64,000 bases of DNA from Parashewanella spongiae. Lineage in GTDB: Bacteria > Pseudomonadota > Gammaproteobacteria > Enterobacterales > Shewanellaceae. The notes beneath the pieces are model-generated. The model searched no databases and was not told the origin of the DNA. It saw only the letters and a program-made list of their open reading frames with translations. The position numbers and the translations under genes were made by a program. Location of the stretch: the NCBI RefSeq assembly GCF_004358345.1, contig NZ_CP037952.1, positions 3,906,001-3,970,000 on the forward strand, in the 5' to 3' direction. How positions within the stretch are numbered: position 1 is the stretch's first letter; each line of letters starts with the position of its first letter. Shown here piece after piece: positions 19,813 to 31,437 of this stretch.

Positions 19813-20064
19813 TTAAGCTGCTGCTTTACGAGCGTCTTTGATCAATTTTTCTACGCGATCAGTCGTTTGAGCACCAGTACCAACCCAGTGTTCAACACGA
19901 TCTAGATCCAAGCGTAGAGTTTCTTCTTGGCCTTTAGCCAATGGGTTGAAGAAACCAACACGTTCAATGAAACGGCCATCGCGTGCGTTACGGCTATCTG
20001 TAACAACGATGTTATAAAATGGACGCTTCTTCGCGCCACCACGAGCTAAACGAATGGTAACCAT
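19813..20064 (-). CDS. rpsP: 30S ribosomal protein S16
   Basis: The start at 20064 gives [20 protein letters not shown], the conserved S16 beginning, and a normal length of 83 residues. The longer reading frame starting at 20100 adds 12 residues not found in S16. The body includes [16 protein letters not shown] and a helix ending in RKAAA. It is the first gene of the operon that continues through rplS. In relatives ffh lies directly upstream; here about 6 kb of insertion sequences intervenes. Confidence 0.97.
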   Translation of the reverse strand: MVTIRLARGGAKKRPFYNIVVTDSRNARDGRFIERVGFFNPLAKGQEETLRLDLDRVEHWVGTGAQTTDRVEKLIKDARKAAA

Positions 20065-20155
20065 GCGTCTTAAATCCTCTAATGATTTGCCATAAGGCAA
20101 AAATAAAAACTGAAACCCTGTGTTCGCAGTAGAGTCTCAGAAAGAAAGCCGCAAA

Positions 20156-20183
20156 ATTTTACCTGACTTTACGAAAAAAGCAA
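20156..20183 (-). promoter_or_regulatory. Candidate promoter of the rpsP operon
   Basis: On the minus strand TTGCTT and TAAAAT are separated by 16 bases, about 90 bases before the rpsP start. It is the best sigma-70 match in the 280-base leader. Predicted by eye only. Confidence 0.45.
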
Positions 20184-20338
20184 ACTTAACTTATATATCG
20201 TTGGCTTTTTGGAGAAAATAAAACCCTTAATAACAGGGCGGGATCGTGCTTTAGGTCTTGAAAATAATTAAATCAATTTTGAACTTTCCTGAGTAACGAT
20301 GATCAGATCGACAAATAAATACTGATTTGAGTCAGATT

Positions 20339-21275
20339 ATGGACGTAATGAAAGAGATTGAATAAGTTGAAGATCATCGTGTTGAAGCCAATAAAGAGTA
20401 TGATTTAGCTGATATTATTTTTCTTACAATTGCCGCAGTGCTTTGTGGTGCTACAGGCTGGAAAACCATCAACATTTTCGGTGAAGCTCAATTAGATTGG
20501 TTAAGACAATACCGGCCATTTAGTAATGGCATCCCGACACGACACTCAATCGGACGGATAATTAGAGGTGTTAAAGCCGAAAGTATGATGTCTTGCTTTA
20601 TTAACTTTTCCAATACATTACGAGATCGAGATGGTAAAGAGCATATCAGTTTTGATGGTAAAGTTGCTTGTGGCTCTAAACACGGTGATGACATAGCGGC
20701 GCTTCAACTAATGACGGCAATGGTTGTAGATAATGGGCTGATAATACGTCAACATGAAACGTCGACCAAAACGAATGAAATCCCCGTAATGCAATCCATG
20801 CTAAAACACATGGATATTGAAAATGCAGTGATTACCGCTGACGCCATGCACTGCCAGAAAGAAACTGCAACCTTAATACGTGAAGGAAATGGTGATTACG
20901 TTCTTCAACGTGAAAAAGAATCAAGGTAAATTACTTGCTGAAATAGAAGCTTATTTTCATAAGTGCTATCGAGACACACCAGAGCTTTTAAAGCAGAATC
21001 ACTTTACAGAGTTAGACGGTGAGCACGGACAAATAAATGAAAGACATTATCGCCTTTTGCCAATTACAAATTGGTTTGACGAAACGGCTAAATTTGTAGG
21101 CTGTCAGGCTGTTGTTGAAGTCACTCGGATGCGAGAAATGAAGAATAAATCAAGCCATGAAACGTCTTATTACATAACCTCGTTAGCCAGTGACGTGGAA
21201 GGAATCGCTAGATATATACGGAAGCACTGGACAATTGAAAATAGTCAGCATTGGGCTCTCGATGTCACTTTTAAC
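20339..21275 (+). pseudogene. Broken ISAs1-family transposase
   Basis: The remnant reads through three defects. An in-frame TAA at 20363 follows the ninth codon region, a frameshift occurs near 20915 (one frame ends REKESR, the other resumes KKNQGKLLAEIEAY), and the C-terminus is cut off after SQHWALDVTFNL. Diagnostic ISAs1 blocks are FDGKVACGSK, NEIPVMQSML, VITADAMHCQKET and IRKHWTIENSQHWALDV. The cut is at the junction with the adjoining IS630 remnant. It cannot encode an active transposase. Confidence 0.88.
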
Positions 21276-22508
<1,233 letters not shown>

Positions 22509-22540
22509 AGCCCCATAATGCAGTTAACTTCATCTAATCA

Positions 22541-24197
22541 TTGTTTAACTTGAAACTACCACTTCCAGATTTATCCATTTCAGTTTGCTCAGAGTGCCGA
22601 CCAATTGTTGAAGCTTTGCAGAAAATTATTGAGCTTCAAGCACCAGAAATTGTCGAGCTTAAAAATCAAGTTGAAATTCTGGAAGATGAAATGCGAGAAC
22701 TCAAAAAACTCAGCAAAAAACCTAAATTCAAGCCCAGCGGAATGGACAAAGGCACTGATCCAGACGAAGACCAAAATAAAGATGATGACGACATTGGCTC
22801 TGGTAAAAAGCGTTCAAGTAACCAGGGGAAGGGAAAACGCAGCAAAACCGCTTCTCTGAGTATTCATCACAAAAAAATTATCCAACCCGTTGAGCCTTTA
22901 CCAAAAGGTGCAAGATTTAAAGGCTACAGAGAATTTGTCGTTCAAGACATGAAAATCGAATCATATAATACCCTTTATCGTCTTGCGCATTATCAACTTC
23001 CTGATGGCTCAACGTTGACGGGGAAATTACCAAAAGAGCTAAACGGGCAGCATTTTGGTAAACGAGTTAAGAAGTTATGTACTGTATCAATATCATCACT
23101 GTCAAGTCACTCAACCTTTATTATGTGAGCAATTACGTGATTGGGGAGTCGATATTTCATCAGGTCAATTAAACCAAATACTACAACAAGGTCATGAAGG
23201 CTTTCATCAAGAAAAAGATGATTTGCTTAATAAAGGCCTGAGCAGTACTGGTTACATTACGACTGATGATACTGGTGGACGTCACTTAGGGAATAATGGT
23301 TATGTGACTCATATTGGTAATGAGTTTTTCGCTTGGTTCCAAAGTTCAGATAGCAAAAGTCGAATTAACTTTCTCTCAATTCTTTGCGGTCAACAGCAGG
23401 GCTACAAGCTAAATGCTACGGCTTTTGAGTATATGAAAGAGTACAAGCTACCAGAAGTCCAAAGAAAGCAACTTGCCAACCATCCTTGCCAATTTTTTGA
23501 AACCAAAGAAAAGTGGGATGCACATCTTAACCAGTTAAACATCACTCGAAGGCACCACATGCGTGCCGCTACTGAAGGCGCATTACTAGCGCAAGCTATT
23601 GAGATACACTCCATTGAATCACTGGTTGTTGTCAGTGATGGTGCTGGTCAATTTAATGTTCTTATTCATGCGTTGTGTTGGGTTCACGCTGAACGCTTAG
23701 TTTATAAGCTTGTGCCATTGAATGAAGCGCACCGAGAAGGCATCAAAAAGGTTCGAGGTGAAATTTGGGATCTATATCGAGATTTAAAACGGTATAAAGC
23801 TCAACCACAACCCAGCAAGAAAACAGAGTTAGAAAAGGAGTTTGAGCGAATTTTCACTCAAAAAACCAGTTATCAGCTTCTCAATCAACAACTGAAGCGA
23901 TTACATAAACATAAATCATCATTGCTTCGAGTATTAGACCGACCAGAAATACCACTTCACACCAATGGCAGTGAAAATGACTTAAGGGAACATGTAAAGA
24001 GACGAAAAATCAGCGGTGGGACGAGAAGTGATTTAGGGCGACAATGTAGGGATACATTTTCCAGTCTAAAGAAGACTTGTCGGAAACTGAAAATATCGTT
24101 TTGGCAATATCTTCAGGATCGACTTTCAATGAGCAATAGTATTCCATCCTTGGGAGAATTGGTGCTGAAAAAAACGAGGGCTGCCACGGGTTATTGA
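22541..24197 (+). pseudogene. IS66-family transposase with a frameshift
   Basis: The first part (22541-23128) has the coiled-coil N-terminus (LQKIIELQAPEIVELKNQ), a charged linker and the zinc-finger-like start of TnpC. The second part (23055-24197) continues in another frame with LRSYVLYQYHHCQVTQPLL, TDDTGGRH (first Asp), VVSDGAGQFN (second Asp), CWVHAERL and the final TNGSENDLREHVKRRKISGGTRSDLGR block containing the Glu. A frameshift lies within 23055-23090. No accessory IS66 genes are seen. The 110 bases after it hold nothing recognised. Confidence 0.88.
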
Positions 24198-24308
24198 GAA
24201 GTTACGAAAAAAACCTAAAACGCCACGCAGTATTTACGTGCTTGCTCTGGATGAATTAATACCAACTTTAAAGTGAGTTCAATCGTTCATCTTCACTGTG
24301 TTTGGGTA

Positions 24309-24405
24309 CTAGAAACATCAGTTGACTGCGTTCTCAAGCGTAGAAAAAATGGCTGATAGTAAGGCGTAGCTTGCAGCAAGTAGTTATTCTAATTGCAAAA
24401 GTTAC
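24309..24405. repeat. Half of a family B miniature element (B3)
   Basis: This 97-bp stretch matches one end of family B from CTAGAAACATCAGTTGAC to CAAAAGTTAC, then ends abruptly at the IS4-like transposase. Its sequence supplies the last residues of that transposase's open frame (24334-24405). The other half is not found next to the element. Confidence 0.85.
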
Positions 24406-25729
24406 TAATTTACAAGCAAAATCTAAATTTTGTAGACTGTCGCAAAGTAGGTTCCTTGAGTCACAGACTTTGCTGTTTTCATCATTTTGCTTCGCATGCA
24501 GAAGCAAGCAAAACCTCAACCCTGTTAGATGAATTGAAGCAATATAAGCACTGTAATGACGACTTTGCTCACTCAAAAAGCCAAGATGTTGTTTGGCTTC
24601 CTTGAAGTACACTTCAATTCCCCAACGCAAAGCGTAAATCTCAAGAATTTTTTCATCGCTTAGCGAAGCGTCCGTACTTAAAAATAATGCCCAATCGTGT
24701 TTACCTCCTTTTTTCTTATCAGGATTAACACCTCGACAAAAGACGAGTTTAACCTTAATCCAATTCGGCTCAAGCTTTGCCGTTTCTGCTAGATTCAACT
24801 CAACGACAATGGACTTTGTTTGATAAGGCAACCCTGCTAGTTTTTGCCATCGGCCTTTTACTTGAGTTTTGAATAGTTCGGCGGCACTGCACTCTGATTT
24901 ATCCGCTAAGCGGTACTTCATTTTGTTTTTTTTCATTCGGAGAATAGCCGTCAAATCATGCTCAAGCGTCATGCTGATAATAGGCTTGGTGGCAAACCAA
25001 GAGTCTGCAAGAAAATAATCAGCTACAATACCTACTCCCAGCGCACGTTTAACCATACCTGCAACCATAGCAGGCTTAGTTTGAGCCACAGATTGCTTGT
25101 AACGTTTAATCTTTAAATTTATGGGTTAGAGGTTGTGCTTTGGTTTGACTGATGAAGAGTTCATTATCCAGTGGGACAAATTGACTATCAGAAGCGTAGC
25201 CAAAACTCAGTACTTGCTGTCCCATAACACAACGCCCTGTCAAATGGTCGAAGTGACTGGATACGCCGGGCATTTTCTTACCACGACGTTGCTTTACTGA
25301 ATCATCGACAACAAAAGCTCTGACTTTACTCTTGCCTTCCTGTTTTATGAGTTTTTTAGCGGTGTAAAGTTGCAGTTTTCTCCAATTCAAGTCTTCTCGG
25401 TTGAGTAAATCATAAAGCACATCTTTCTTAGCAGAAGAAAAGCTGAGTAGTGACTCTTTAGCAAACATAGATATGGTATCAACCTTCAACCAAACCCAAA
25501 GCATTAGTAAGTAAACGACTTCGGTTGCTTCAATACCCGAACGTTTGCTGAAGCCACAAGATGTCAACATTGAAACAAAACCAAGCTGTTTCCATGATGT
25601 GCTGAACGAATTATCAATTTGAATGCCTGAACGCTGTAAAAAATTGGAAGTAAGTGATGGTAGAGAAAGTGATTTCATGTCAATATTTGTCTGAGAGTTG
25701 GTGTGTTTTAGTTTTTGTCTAAGCAACAA
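24334..25729 (-). pseudogene. Frameshifted IS4-type transposase
   Basis: The N-terminal part (25106-25729) ends THKFKD at a stop. The rest (24334-25089) resumes one frame away, with the natural join reading ...IKRYKQSVAQTKP. DDE candidates are VVDDSVKQRRGKKM (about residue 123), FLADSWFATKP and the YREK-type YALRWGIEVYFKEAKQHLG. The C-terminus runs into half of a miniature element, so its native end may be lost. It is unrelated in detail to the intact IS4 copy at 4.7 kb. Confidence 0.85.
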
Positions 25730-25863
25730 GATTATAACACATTAACTCTCATCTTTTCTTTATATATCAGTAAAATACGCTCACTTTATTATTGAATTTG
25801 AACTCCGAAACTTGAGTTATTATATACTCAATCAATTAAGTAAAAAGATTAAAAAGCTAAGTA

Positions 25864-26061
25864 TTGAAAGAGCTCGATCAAGCGAACCCTCCAGAAGCAA
25901 CTCAAAAAGCAAGATTGGATTATTTTTTTGATGATAAAATGATGCATGAAATAGAAAAAAAAGAAAATGAACGAAAAAAGCCTCATGCATGCGAATTGTT
26001 ACAACATGAGGCATTTAGGGAAATACAAGATAAGAAACTTAACTTCTTAAAGTCTCCATGA
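25864..26061 (+). CDS. Possible small hypothetical protein (weak)
   Basis: A 65-residue frame starting with TTG encodes a very charged peptide with many Glu and Lys residues. There is no clear ribosome binding site and no recognisable domain. Within it, GCCTCATG and CATGAGGC (about 25979-26011) could form a hairpin. The sequence upstream, including GAGTTATTATATACTC, is AT rich. I list it because the gap between the insertion sequences and ffh otherwise holds nothing; it may well not be a gene. Confidence 0.2.
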   Translation: MKELDQANPPEATQKARLDYFFDDKMMHEIEKKENERKKPHACELLQHEAFREIQDKKLNFLKSP

Positions 26062-26092
26062 TTTCTAAAAAGAAAAACTTGATTGTGTTATT

Positions 26093-27466
26093 TTATCTTC
26101 CAGGAAGCTTCATTCCGCCTGGCATCATGCCTTGCATGCCGCGCATCATTTTAGCCATGCCACCTTTTGATGACATTTTTTTCATCATCTTTTGCATCTG
26201 GGTAAATTGCTTTAAAAGACGGTTTACGTCTTGAATTTGTGTTCCAGATCCAGCAGCAATACGACGTTTTCTTGAACCTTTGATGATATCAGGGCGTTTA
26301 CGCTCCCCTTTTGTCATCGAATTAATGATAGCTTCCATTTGATTAGTCATCTTGCCATCTTGGACTTGAGCAAGTGCTTGAGGTGGTAGTTGACCTACGC
26401 CTGGCAGCTTCTCAATCATGTTCATCATTCCGCCCATATTCTTCATTTGATTAAGCTGTTCGCGGAAGTCTTCTAAGTCAAAGCTCCCACCCGACTTAAC
26501 TTTTGAAGCCAGCTTCATCGCCTTGTCTTTATCGACTCCGCGTTCCACTTCTTCAATTAATGAAAGTACATCACCCATACCAAGAATACGTGAAGCAACA
26601 CGATCAGGGTGGAATGGTTCTAACGCGTCAGTTTTTTCACCGACACCTAAAAACTTAATCGGTTTACCTGTGATATGGCGAATCGACAATGCCGCGCCAC
26701 CTCGAGCATCACCGTCGACTTTTGTTAATACTACACCTGACAATGGCAAAGCTTCGTTAAATGCTTTCGCGGTATTAGCGGCATCTTGACCTGTCATTGC
26801 ATCAACAACGAATAATGTTTCTACAGGATTAATTTGTGCATGAAGGTCTTTAATTTCGTCCATCATTGCTTCATCAACGTGCAAGCGTCCCGCCGTATCA
26901 ACAATAACAACATCGATAAATTTTAACTTTGCATGAGCCATTGCCGCGTTGGCAATATCAATTGGCTTTTGGCTAACATCGGAAGGAAAAAACTCAACTT
27001 CGACTTCTTTTGCAAGAGTTTCTAGCTGCTTAATCGCTGCTGGACGATATACGTCAGCACTGACCACGAGCACTGATTTTTTATTTCGCTCACGTAAAAG
27101 TTTGGCCAGCTTGGCAACACTCGTCGTTTTACCCGCACCTTGAAGGCCTGCCATCATGATGACAGCCGGTGGCTGAGCAGAAAGATCTAATTCTTCGTTA
27201 GCTTCCCCCATCGCTTTTTCAAGTTCGCTTTGTACTATCTTAACGAACACTTGCCCCGGAGTTAGGCTTTTAGCGACTTCATGACCGACGGCACGCTCTT
27301 TGACACTGCTTACAAATTCACGTACGACTGGTAATGCGACATCCGCTTCCAACAACGCCATACGCACTTCGCGTAAGGTTTCTTTTACGTTATCTTCAGT
27401 TAAGCGACCTCGGCCGCTGATGTTTTTTAAGGTTCGTGACAGTCTATCACTTAGATTCTCAAACAT
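26093..27466 (-). CDS. ffh: Signal recognition particle protein Ffh
   Basis: Ffh binds 4.5S RNA and signal sequences and delivers ribosomes to FtsY at the membrane. The 457-residue protein has the N domain (1-90), the G domain with GLQGAGKTT (about 108-116), DTAGRLHVDE and TKVDGDARGG. The methionine-rich M domain (from about 300) ends MMRGMQGMMPGGMKLPGR. It is full length. It normally precedes rpsP; here 6 kb of degenerate insertion sequences lies between. Divergent from ypjD. Confidence 0.98.
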   Translation of the reverse strand: MFENLSDRLSRTLKNISGRGRLTEDNVKETLREVRMALLEADVALPVVREFVSSVKERAVGHEVAKSLTPGQVFVKIVQSELEKAMGEANEELDLSAQPPAVIMMAGLQGAGKTTSVAKLAKLLRERNKKSVLVVSADVYRPAAIKQLETLAKEVEVEFFPSDVSQKPIDIANAAMAHAKLKFIDVVIVDTAGRLHVDEAMMDEIKDLHAQINPVETLFVVDAMTGQDAANTAKAFNEALPLSGVVLTKVDGDARGGAALSIRHITGKPIKFLGVGEKTDALEPFHPDRVASRILGMGDVLSLIEEVERGVDKDKAMKLASKVKSGGSFDLEDFREQLNQMKNMGGMMNMIEKLPGVGQLPPQALAQVQDGKMTNQMEAIINSMTKGERKRPDIIKGSRKRRIAAGSGTQIQDVNRLLKQFTQMQKMMKKMSSKGGMAKMMRGMQGMMPGGMKLPGR

Positions 27467-27707
27467 TGTCTTGAGCTTTGCCTTTGATCAGTTCCATAGA
27501 ATTGTTGGCATTATATACCCAAAATCGTTCAAGTTGCATGGTTTCAAATAAGTTTGAATTGCCCTAAAGAGGCAGAAGATGGTGAATAAACAATAATTAT
27601 TAGTCTTGTCTGGCATTTGTGCGAAAATAAACTCGCTCTTGAAGCAAAAAACAGTTAAATTTTACCGTATTGGTTGCTAAGTAACACATAGGATAGGTCT
27701 TTCTTAC

Positions 27708-28496
27708 ATGGTCATTTTTTCTGCATTCTCAATGTTTTTTTATTGTTGTGCGTTGATACTGGTTACCAGCCGACTTTTTCACGCAAATGGCCCTAATCGC
27801 ATAGCTGTTGTCGCCGTGGCCAGTATTGCAGTGTTGTTACATGCGACAGCGCTTTCTGAGGCAATTTTTACTCTAGATGGTCAAAACTTCAGTTTGACGA
27901 ATGTTATTTCATTGGTGAACTGGATTATCGCTTTGTCGTTTACCGCATTACTGGTAAGAATGAGAGTCATGGTTGTGGTGCCTGTGATTTATGCCTGCTC
28001 AATACTCTCTGTCGGGTTACTCTGGCTTGTACCACCAAAATTTATTTATCATTTTGAGCTTTATCCTGAAATTCTTGCTCATGTCATACTGTCTCTTATG
28101 GCGTACAGTACGTTGATGATTGCAGCACTATATGCCATTCAACTTGCTGTCATCCAAAATAAGTTAAAAAGCAAACAGTTAATGTTGAGCTCAGCAATCC
28201 CGCCTTTAATGACGGTTGAAAAACAGCTTTATCATTTAGTAATGATTGGCGTCATTTTACTGAGTTTGTCACTGGCAACAGGTTTTATCTTTTTGGATGA
28301 CATGTTTGCTGAAGGTAAAGGTCATAAGGCGGTGTTATCGATCGTCGCCTGGTTTGTTTATATTGCGATGCTTTGGCAGCAGTATTGGGTAGGCTGTAAA
28401 GTGAGAACTGCGGTGCTATACACTCTTATTGGAGCCACGCTTTTATCGCTAGGTTACTTTGGCGCAAGAATTGTCAAAGAGCTAATACTTACGTAA
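27708..28496 (+). CDS. ypjD: Cytochrome c assembly-like inner membrane protein YpjD
   Basis: This 262-residue protein has eight or so hydrophobic segments and belongs to the CcmC/CcsA-like family as the YpjD (CorE) group. The family is linked to magnesium and cobalt efflux genes rather than cytochrome assembly. The usual neighbours, ffh upstream in the opposite orientation and yfjD downstream, are both present. It starts with ATG at 27708. The 240-base gap to ffh should hold two divergent promoters. yfjD begins 88 bases after the stop. Confidence 0.88.
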   Translation: MVIFSAFSMFFYCCALILVTSRLFHANGPNRIAVVAVASIAVLLHATALSEAIFTLDGQNFSLTNVISLVNWIIALSFTALLVRMRVMVVVPVIYACSILSVGLLWLVPPKFIYHFELYPEILAHVILSLMAYSTLMIAALYAIQLAVIQNKLKSKQLMLSSAIPPLMTVEKQLYHLVMIGVILLSLSLATGFIFLDDMFAEGKGHKAVLSIVAWFVYIAMLWQQYWVGCKVRTAVLYTLIGATLLSLGYFGARIVKELILT

Positions 28497-28584
28497 AATT
28501 GTTGACAGCAGGTATGGTCTAAATAATCATACCTTTTGTAGTGTTAACTACTTGTACATTTAATTATCAAATACGGAGCCATTT

Positions 28585-29853
28585 TTGGACGCTATCTCGA
28601 CCGGAACCCTTCTGGTTATACTTGCAATTCTTATCTTTTGTTCAGCTTACTTTTCAGGTTCAGAAACAGCCTTGATGACTCTCAATCGTTATCGCCTTAA
28701 GCATCTTGCTAATGGCGGTCACCGAGGAGCTACTCGCGCAGCAAAGTTACTAGATAAACCTGATCGACTAATCGGCCTTATTCTGTTTTGTAATAATCTT
28801 GTCAATATTATTGCTCCAGTATTGGCGGCTGAAATTGGTCACAGGTTATCTGGTGATCTCGGTGTTGCTATTGCAACAGGTATTTTAACCGTTGTTATTC
28901 TTGTTTTTGCAGAAGTAACACCTAAGACGTTTTCTGCGCTTTACCCTGAAAAAGTTGCTTTTCCATCTAGCTATGTTTTGACATTTTTAGCCATTGTTTT
29001 ACGCCCGTTTGTTTGGGGACTCAATGTCATTACCACCATGTTTTTACGCTTAATGGGAGCAGACAAAGCCACCTCTGCTAATGCATTAAGCCAAGAAGAA
29101 CTGAGAAGTGTTGTGAATGAGGCTGGAGCACTGATACCACAGCGTCACCAAGAAATGCTACTTTCTATTCTTGATTTGGAAAATGTCACCGTTGAAGATG
29201 TGATGGTGCCAAGAGCAGATATTTATGCCATTAACGTAAACGATGATTTCAAGCTCATTAATAAGCAAGTGGTTCAAAGCCCTCATACGAGAGTTTTAGT
29301 CTATCGTGATAACGCCGATGATGTCGTTGGATTCATCCATTTGAGAGATGCATTACGCCTACAATCTAAAGAGCAATTCAGTAAATCATCATTATTAAGA
29401 GCCGTAAAAGAGCTTTATTTTATTCCAGAAGGTACGCCACTAAATGTTCAGCTAACAAACTTTCAACGCAACAAAGAACGTATTGGAATTGTGGTTGACG
29501 AATATGGCGATATTCAAGGACTGGTAACACTAGAAGATATTCTTGAAGAAATTGTCGGTGATTTCACCACATCCATGATGCCTGCACCAAGTGAAGAAAT
29601 TATTGCCCAGCAAGATGGTAGTTTATTAATTGATGCCAGCATCAATATTCGTGAACTCAATAAAGAAATGAAATGGGACTTGCCGATAAATGGCCCGAAA
29701 ACATTGAACGGTTTAATTATCGAATACCTTGAAGATATCCCGACCCAAAACACCAGCCTGCGTTTAGCTGGTTACCCAATTGAGGTCGTAGATGTGGGTG
29801 ATAACATGATAAAAAATGTTCGGATAATGCCACAGCATTACAAAAAACCTTAA
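28585..29853 (+). CDS. yfjD: CNNM/CBS-domain membrane protein of the CorB/YfjD (HlyC/CorC) family
   Basis: The 422-residue protein has an N-terminal CNNM transmembrane domain (about 1-190, four hydrophobic segments, with FSGSETALMTLNR). Two CBS domains follow (about 205-330, with VEDVMVPRADI and VVDEYGDIQGLVTLEDILEEIVGD), then a C-terminal CorC-HlyC domain. The family is tied to magnesium and cobalt export. The start is TTG at 28585, with GGAG upstream; no better ATG fits. The stop TAA overlaps the target duplication of element C2. Its original terminator now lies about 890 bases away at 30740. Confidence 0.9.
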   Translation: MDAISTGTLLVILAILIFCSAYFSGSETALMTLNRYRLKHLANGGHRGATRAAKLLDKPDRLIGLILFCNNLVNIIAPVLAAEIGHRLSGDLGVAIATGILTVVILVFAEVTPKTFSALYPEKVAFPSSYVLTFLAIVLRPFVWGLNVITTMFLRLMGADKATSANALSQEELRSVVNEAGALIPQRHQEMLLSILDLENVTVEDVMVPRADIYAINVNDDFKLINKQVVQSPHTRVLVYRDNADDVVGFIHLRDALRLQSKEQFSKSSLLRAVKELYFIPEGTPLNVQLTNFQRNKERIGIVVDEYGDIQGLVTLEDILEEIVGDFTTSMMPAPSEEIIAQQDGSLLIDASINIRELNKEMKWDLPINGPKTLNGLIIEYLEDIPTQNTSLRLAGYPIEVVDVGDNMIKNVRIMPQHYKKP

Positions 29854-30088
29854 GCCTAAATAAATCGGTTGGGAGCGTTCATATACGCAGAGAAAATTAC
29901 TGATAGCAAGGCAAGAATAGCAGCAAGTAGTGGTTACCGACATACAAAACTGTCGTTACTTCGTTTCTACTTGCAAAATTTATAACGCAGCTAGCAGTGA
30001 TTTGGCAAGTATATGAATATTCAGCACTCACCTGATGGGTGAATTCGGGTTGTTTAATTTTGTATTTAACTCCAATAGATTAAAGTTA

Positions 30089-30448
30089 TACCAATTACAG
30101 TAATTAATCTCTCACTCAGCAAGAGATAAAGTTTTCAATACAAGGCGCATGTTCGAAGTACTATATACCCTACGGCCGCCATACAAAGCTGGCGTTCAAC
30201 GCACTTCGTGCTTTTGTCGGGATAATTCAAGAACGTGCAACGCAGTAATGGAAACCTTTAGCCTTGCCCTTCGGGAGCTTGTATGCGCACACTTTAGTTT
30301 ATAAAGAATACTTCACAAAACTTTCTCAACGTAGCAATGTAATAACGACAGTTTTGTATGTCGGTAATAACTATGTTTTCACCAATTTCGTTTGTACTTT
30401 GTGCGCATACATAGCTCTGAGTTGAGCATTTAATTACTGTAATTGGTA
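30089..30448. repeat. Miniature element, family A, copy 4 (longest form)
   Basis: A 360-bp copy with TACC/GGTA ends and exact TTA repeats (30086-30088 and 30449-30451). It carries the 31-nt hairpin cassette (30346-30363) and a second cassette with the variant hairpin CGCCATACAAAGCTGGCG (30177-30194). Confidence 0.93.
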
Positions 30449-30478
30449 TTAAATTGTGCGTTCAACCGGTTCATTTAA

Positions 30479-30711
30479 CCTAAAATCGTCAGTTGAACGC
30501 TGAGTATATGAGTAACTGCTTGAGCAATATGATGATTTTATCATCATGGCTTTCACCCAATGAGTGAAGTGCTCTACGCTCACAAGCTTGCTAAAATGAC
30601 TGCTATCTGCGTTATAACTTTTGCAAGTAGAATAACTACTTGCTGCAAGCTACGCCTTACTATCAGCCATTTTTTCTACGCTTGAGATCGCAGTCAACTG
30701 ATGTTTCTAGG
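30479..30711. repeat. Miniature element, family B, copy 4
   Basis: A 233-bp copy with ends CCTAAAATCGTCAGTTGA and TCAACTGATGTTTCTAGG. Exact TTTAA repeats flank it (30474-30478 and 30712-30716). It landed in the terminal bases of C2. Confidence 0.92.
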
Positions 30712-30739
30712 TTTAAGTTAAGCGTTTAGTCATACATAT

Positions 30740-30776
30740 AAAGGCGGCTATTTCCATAAAAAATAGCCGCCTTTTT
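30740..30776 (+). terminator. Rho-independent terminator, probably of yfjD
   Basis: GGCGGCTATTT and AAATAGCCGCC form an 11-bp stem followed by TTTTTT. Without the nested elements it would lie about 20 bases after the yfjD stop. Confidence 0.85.
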
Positions 30777-30803
30777 TATTGTTACCGCAATCAGAGAATA
30801 ACG

Positions 30804-30995
30804 CTATTCATCTTGAAAAATGTCTTCAATCTTCATTTCGAACAACTTTGCAGCTTTAAAAGCCAAGGGTAAGCTTGGATCGAATTTACCTTTCTCAATT
30901 GCATTGATGGTTTGCCTTGATACCCCAAGCTCGGCAGCCAAATCAGCTTGCGTCCAATCTCTTTGAGCACGAAGTACTTTTAAGCAATTTTTCAT
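30804..30995 (-). CDS. Small XRE-family transcriptional regulator
   Basis: The 63-residue protein is a single helix-turn-helix domain: LRAQRDWTQADLAAELGVSRQTINAIEKGKFDPSLPLAFKAAKLF. The recognition helix is VSRQTINAIE. It resembles the YozG/HigA-type one-domain regulators. Its start overlaps the end of the membrane protein gene upstream by 4 bp, so the pair is co-translated. Two near-identical sites AAGTTAGCTT in the operon's promoter make autoregulation likely (inference). Confidence 0.9.
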   Translation of the reverse strand: MKNCLKVLRAQRDWTQADLAAELGVSRQTINAIEKGKFDPSLPLAFKAAKLFEMKIEDIFQDE

Positions 30996-31417
30996 AGATA
31001 ACGGATCCTGCCTGAAACAATACCAATCATATAAGTGGCAGATACTACCAATATCAAATGCGATGGTTCTAACACAGGAATTGTTGTTAACTCTTGAAGA
31101 ATCGAGTACCCAGAAAAAGTAATGATCGTTGTACCTACGGACAGTGCTAACGCATCTAATTGAATTTTCTTTTCCATTTCATCTAGCTCTATCAACATTT
31201 TTCTATATGCCAATACCATCCCAACACCGATAGCAACATTCGTTATAACAGCGACAGCAATCATTAAAGGTGACATAAACCATAATTCTTTCGATCCATA
31301 ATGAAAAATGACTAGACTGCCAACCCATGCCAATGCCCACAGATTTACTTTATTAGCATTCTTAATATCTCTTTTTGGTAAGCCTTGGCAAAAAATTGCA
31401 CTAATTACCTTTTTCAT
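30992..31417 (-). CDS. Small four-helix membrane protein of unknown function
   Basis: The start at 31417 (MKKVISAIF) has AAGGAGA seven bases upstream and gives 141 residues; a GTG at 31423 is in frame. Four hydrophobic segments are visible (about 25-42, 48-70, 90-112 and 118-136). A conserved-looking cytoplasmic loop, RKMLIELDEMEKKIQLDAL, lies between the second and third. Membrane proteins of this layout are often paired with small XRE regulators. I do not recognise a specific family or function. Confidence 0.8.
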   Translation of the reverse strand: MKKVISAIFCQGLPKRDIKNANKVNLWALAWVGSLVIFHYGSKELWFMSPLMIAVAVITNVAIGVGMVLAYRKMLIELDEMEKKIQLDALALSVGTTIITFSGYSILQELTTIPVLEPSHLILVVSATYMIGIVSGRIRYL

Positions 31418-31437
31418 GATCACTCTCCTTGTCTTTT

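Larger units (their letters stand above)
29855..30717. repeat. Miniature element, family C, copy 2, with A4 and B4 nested inside
   Basis: The left end CCTAAATAAATCGGTTG is at 29855. Its interior is interrupted by A4 (30089-30448), and its last few bases (ATTTAAG) are split by B4 (30479-30711). The flanking 5-bp repeat TTAAG (29850-29854 and 30718-30722) becomes visible only after both insertions are removed. The hairpin cassette is at 29938-29955. Confidence 0.88.
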
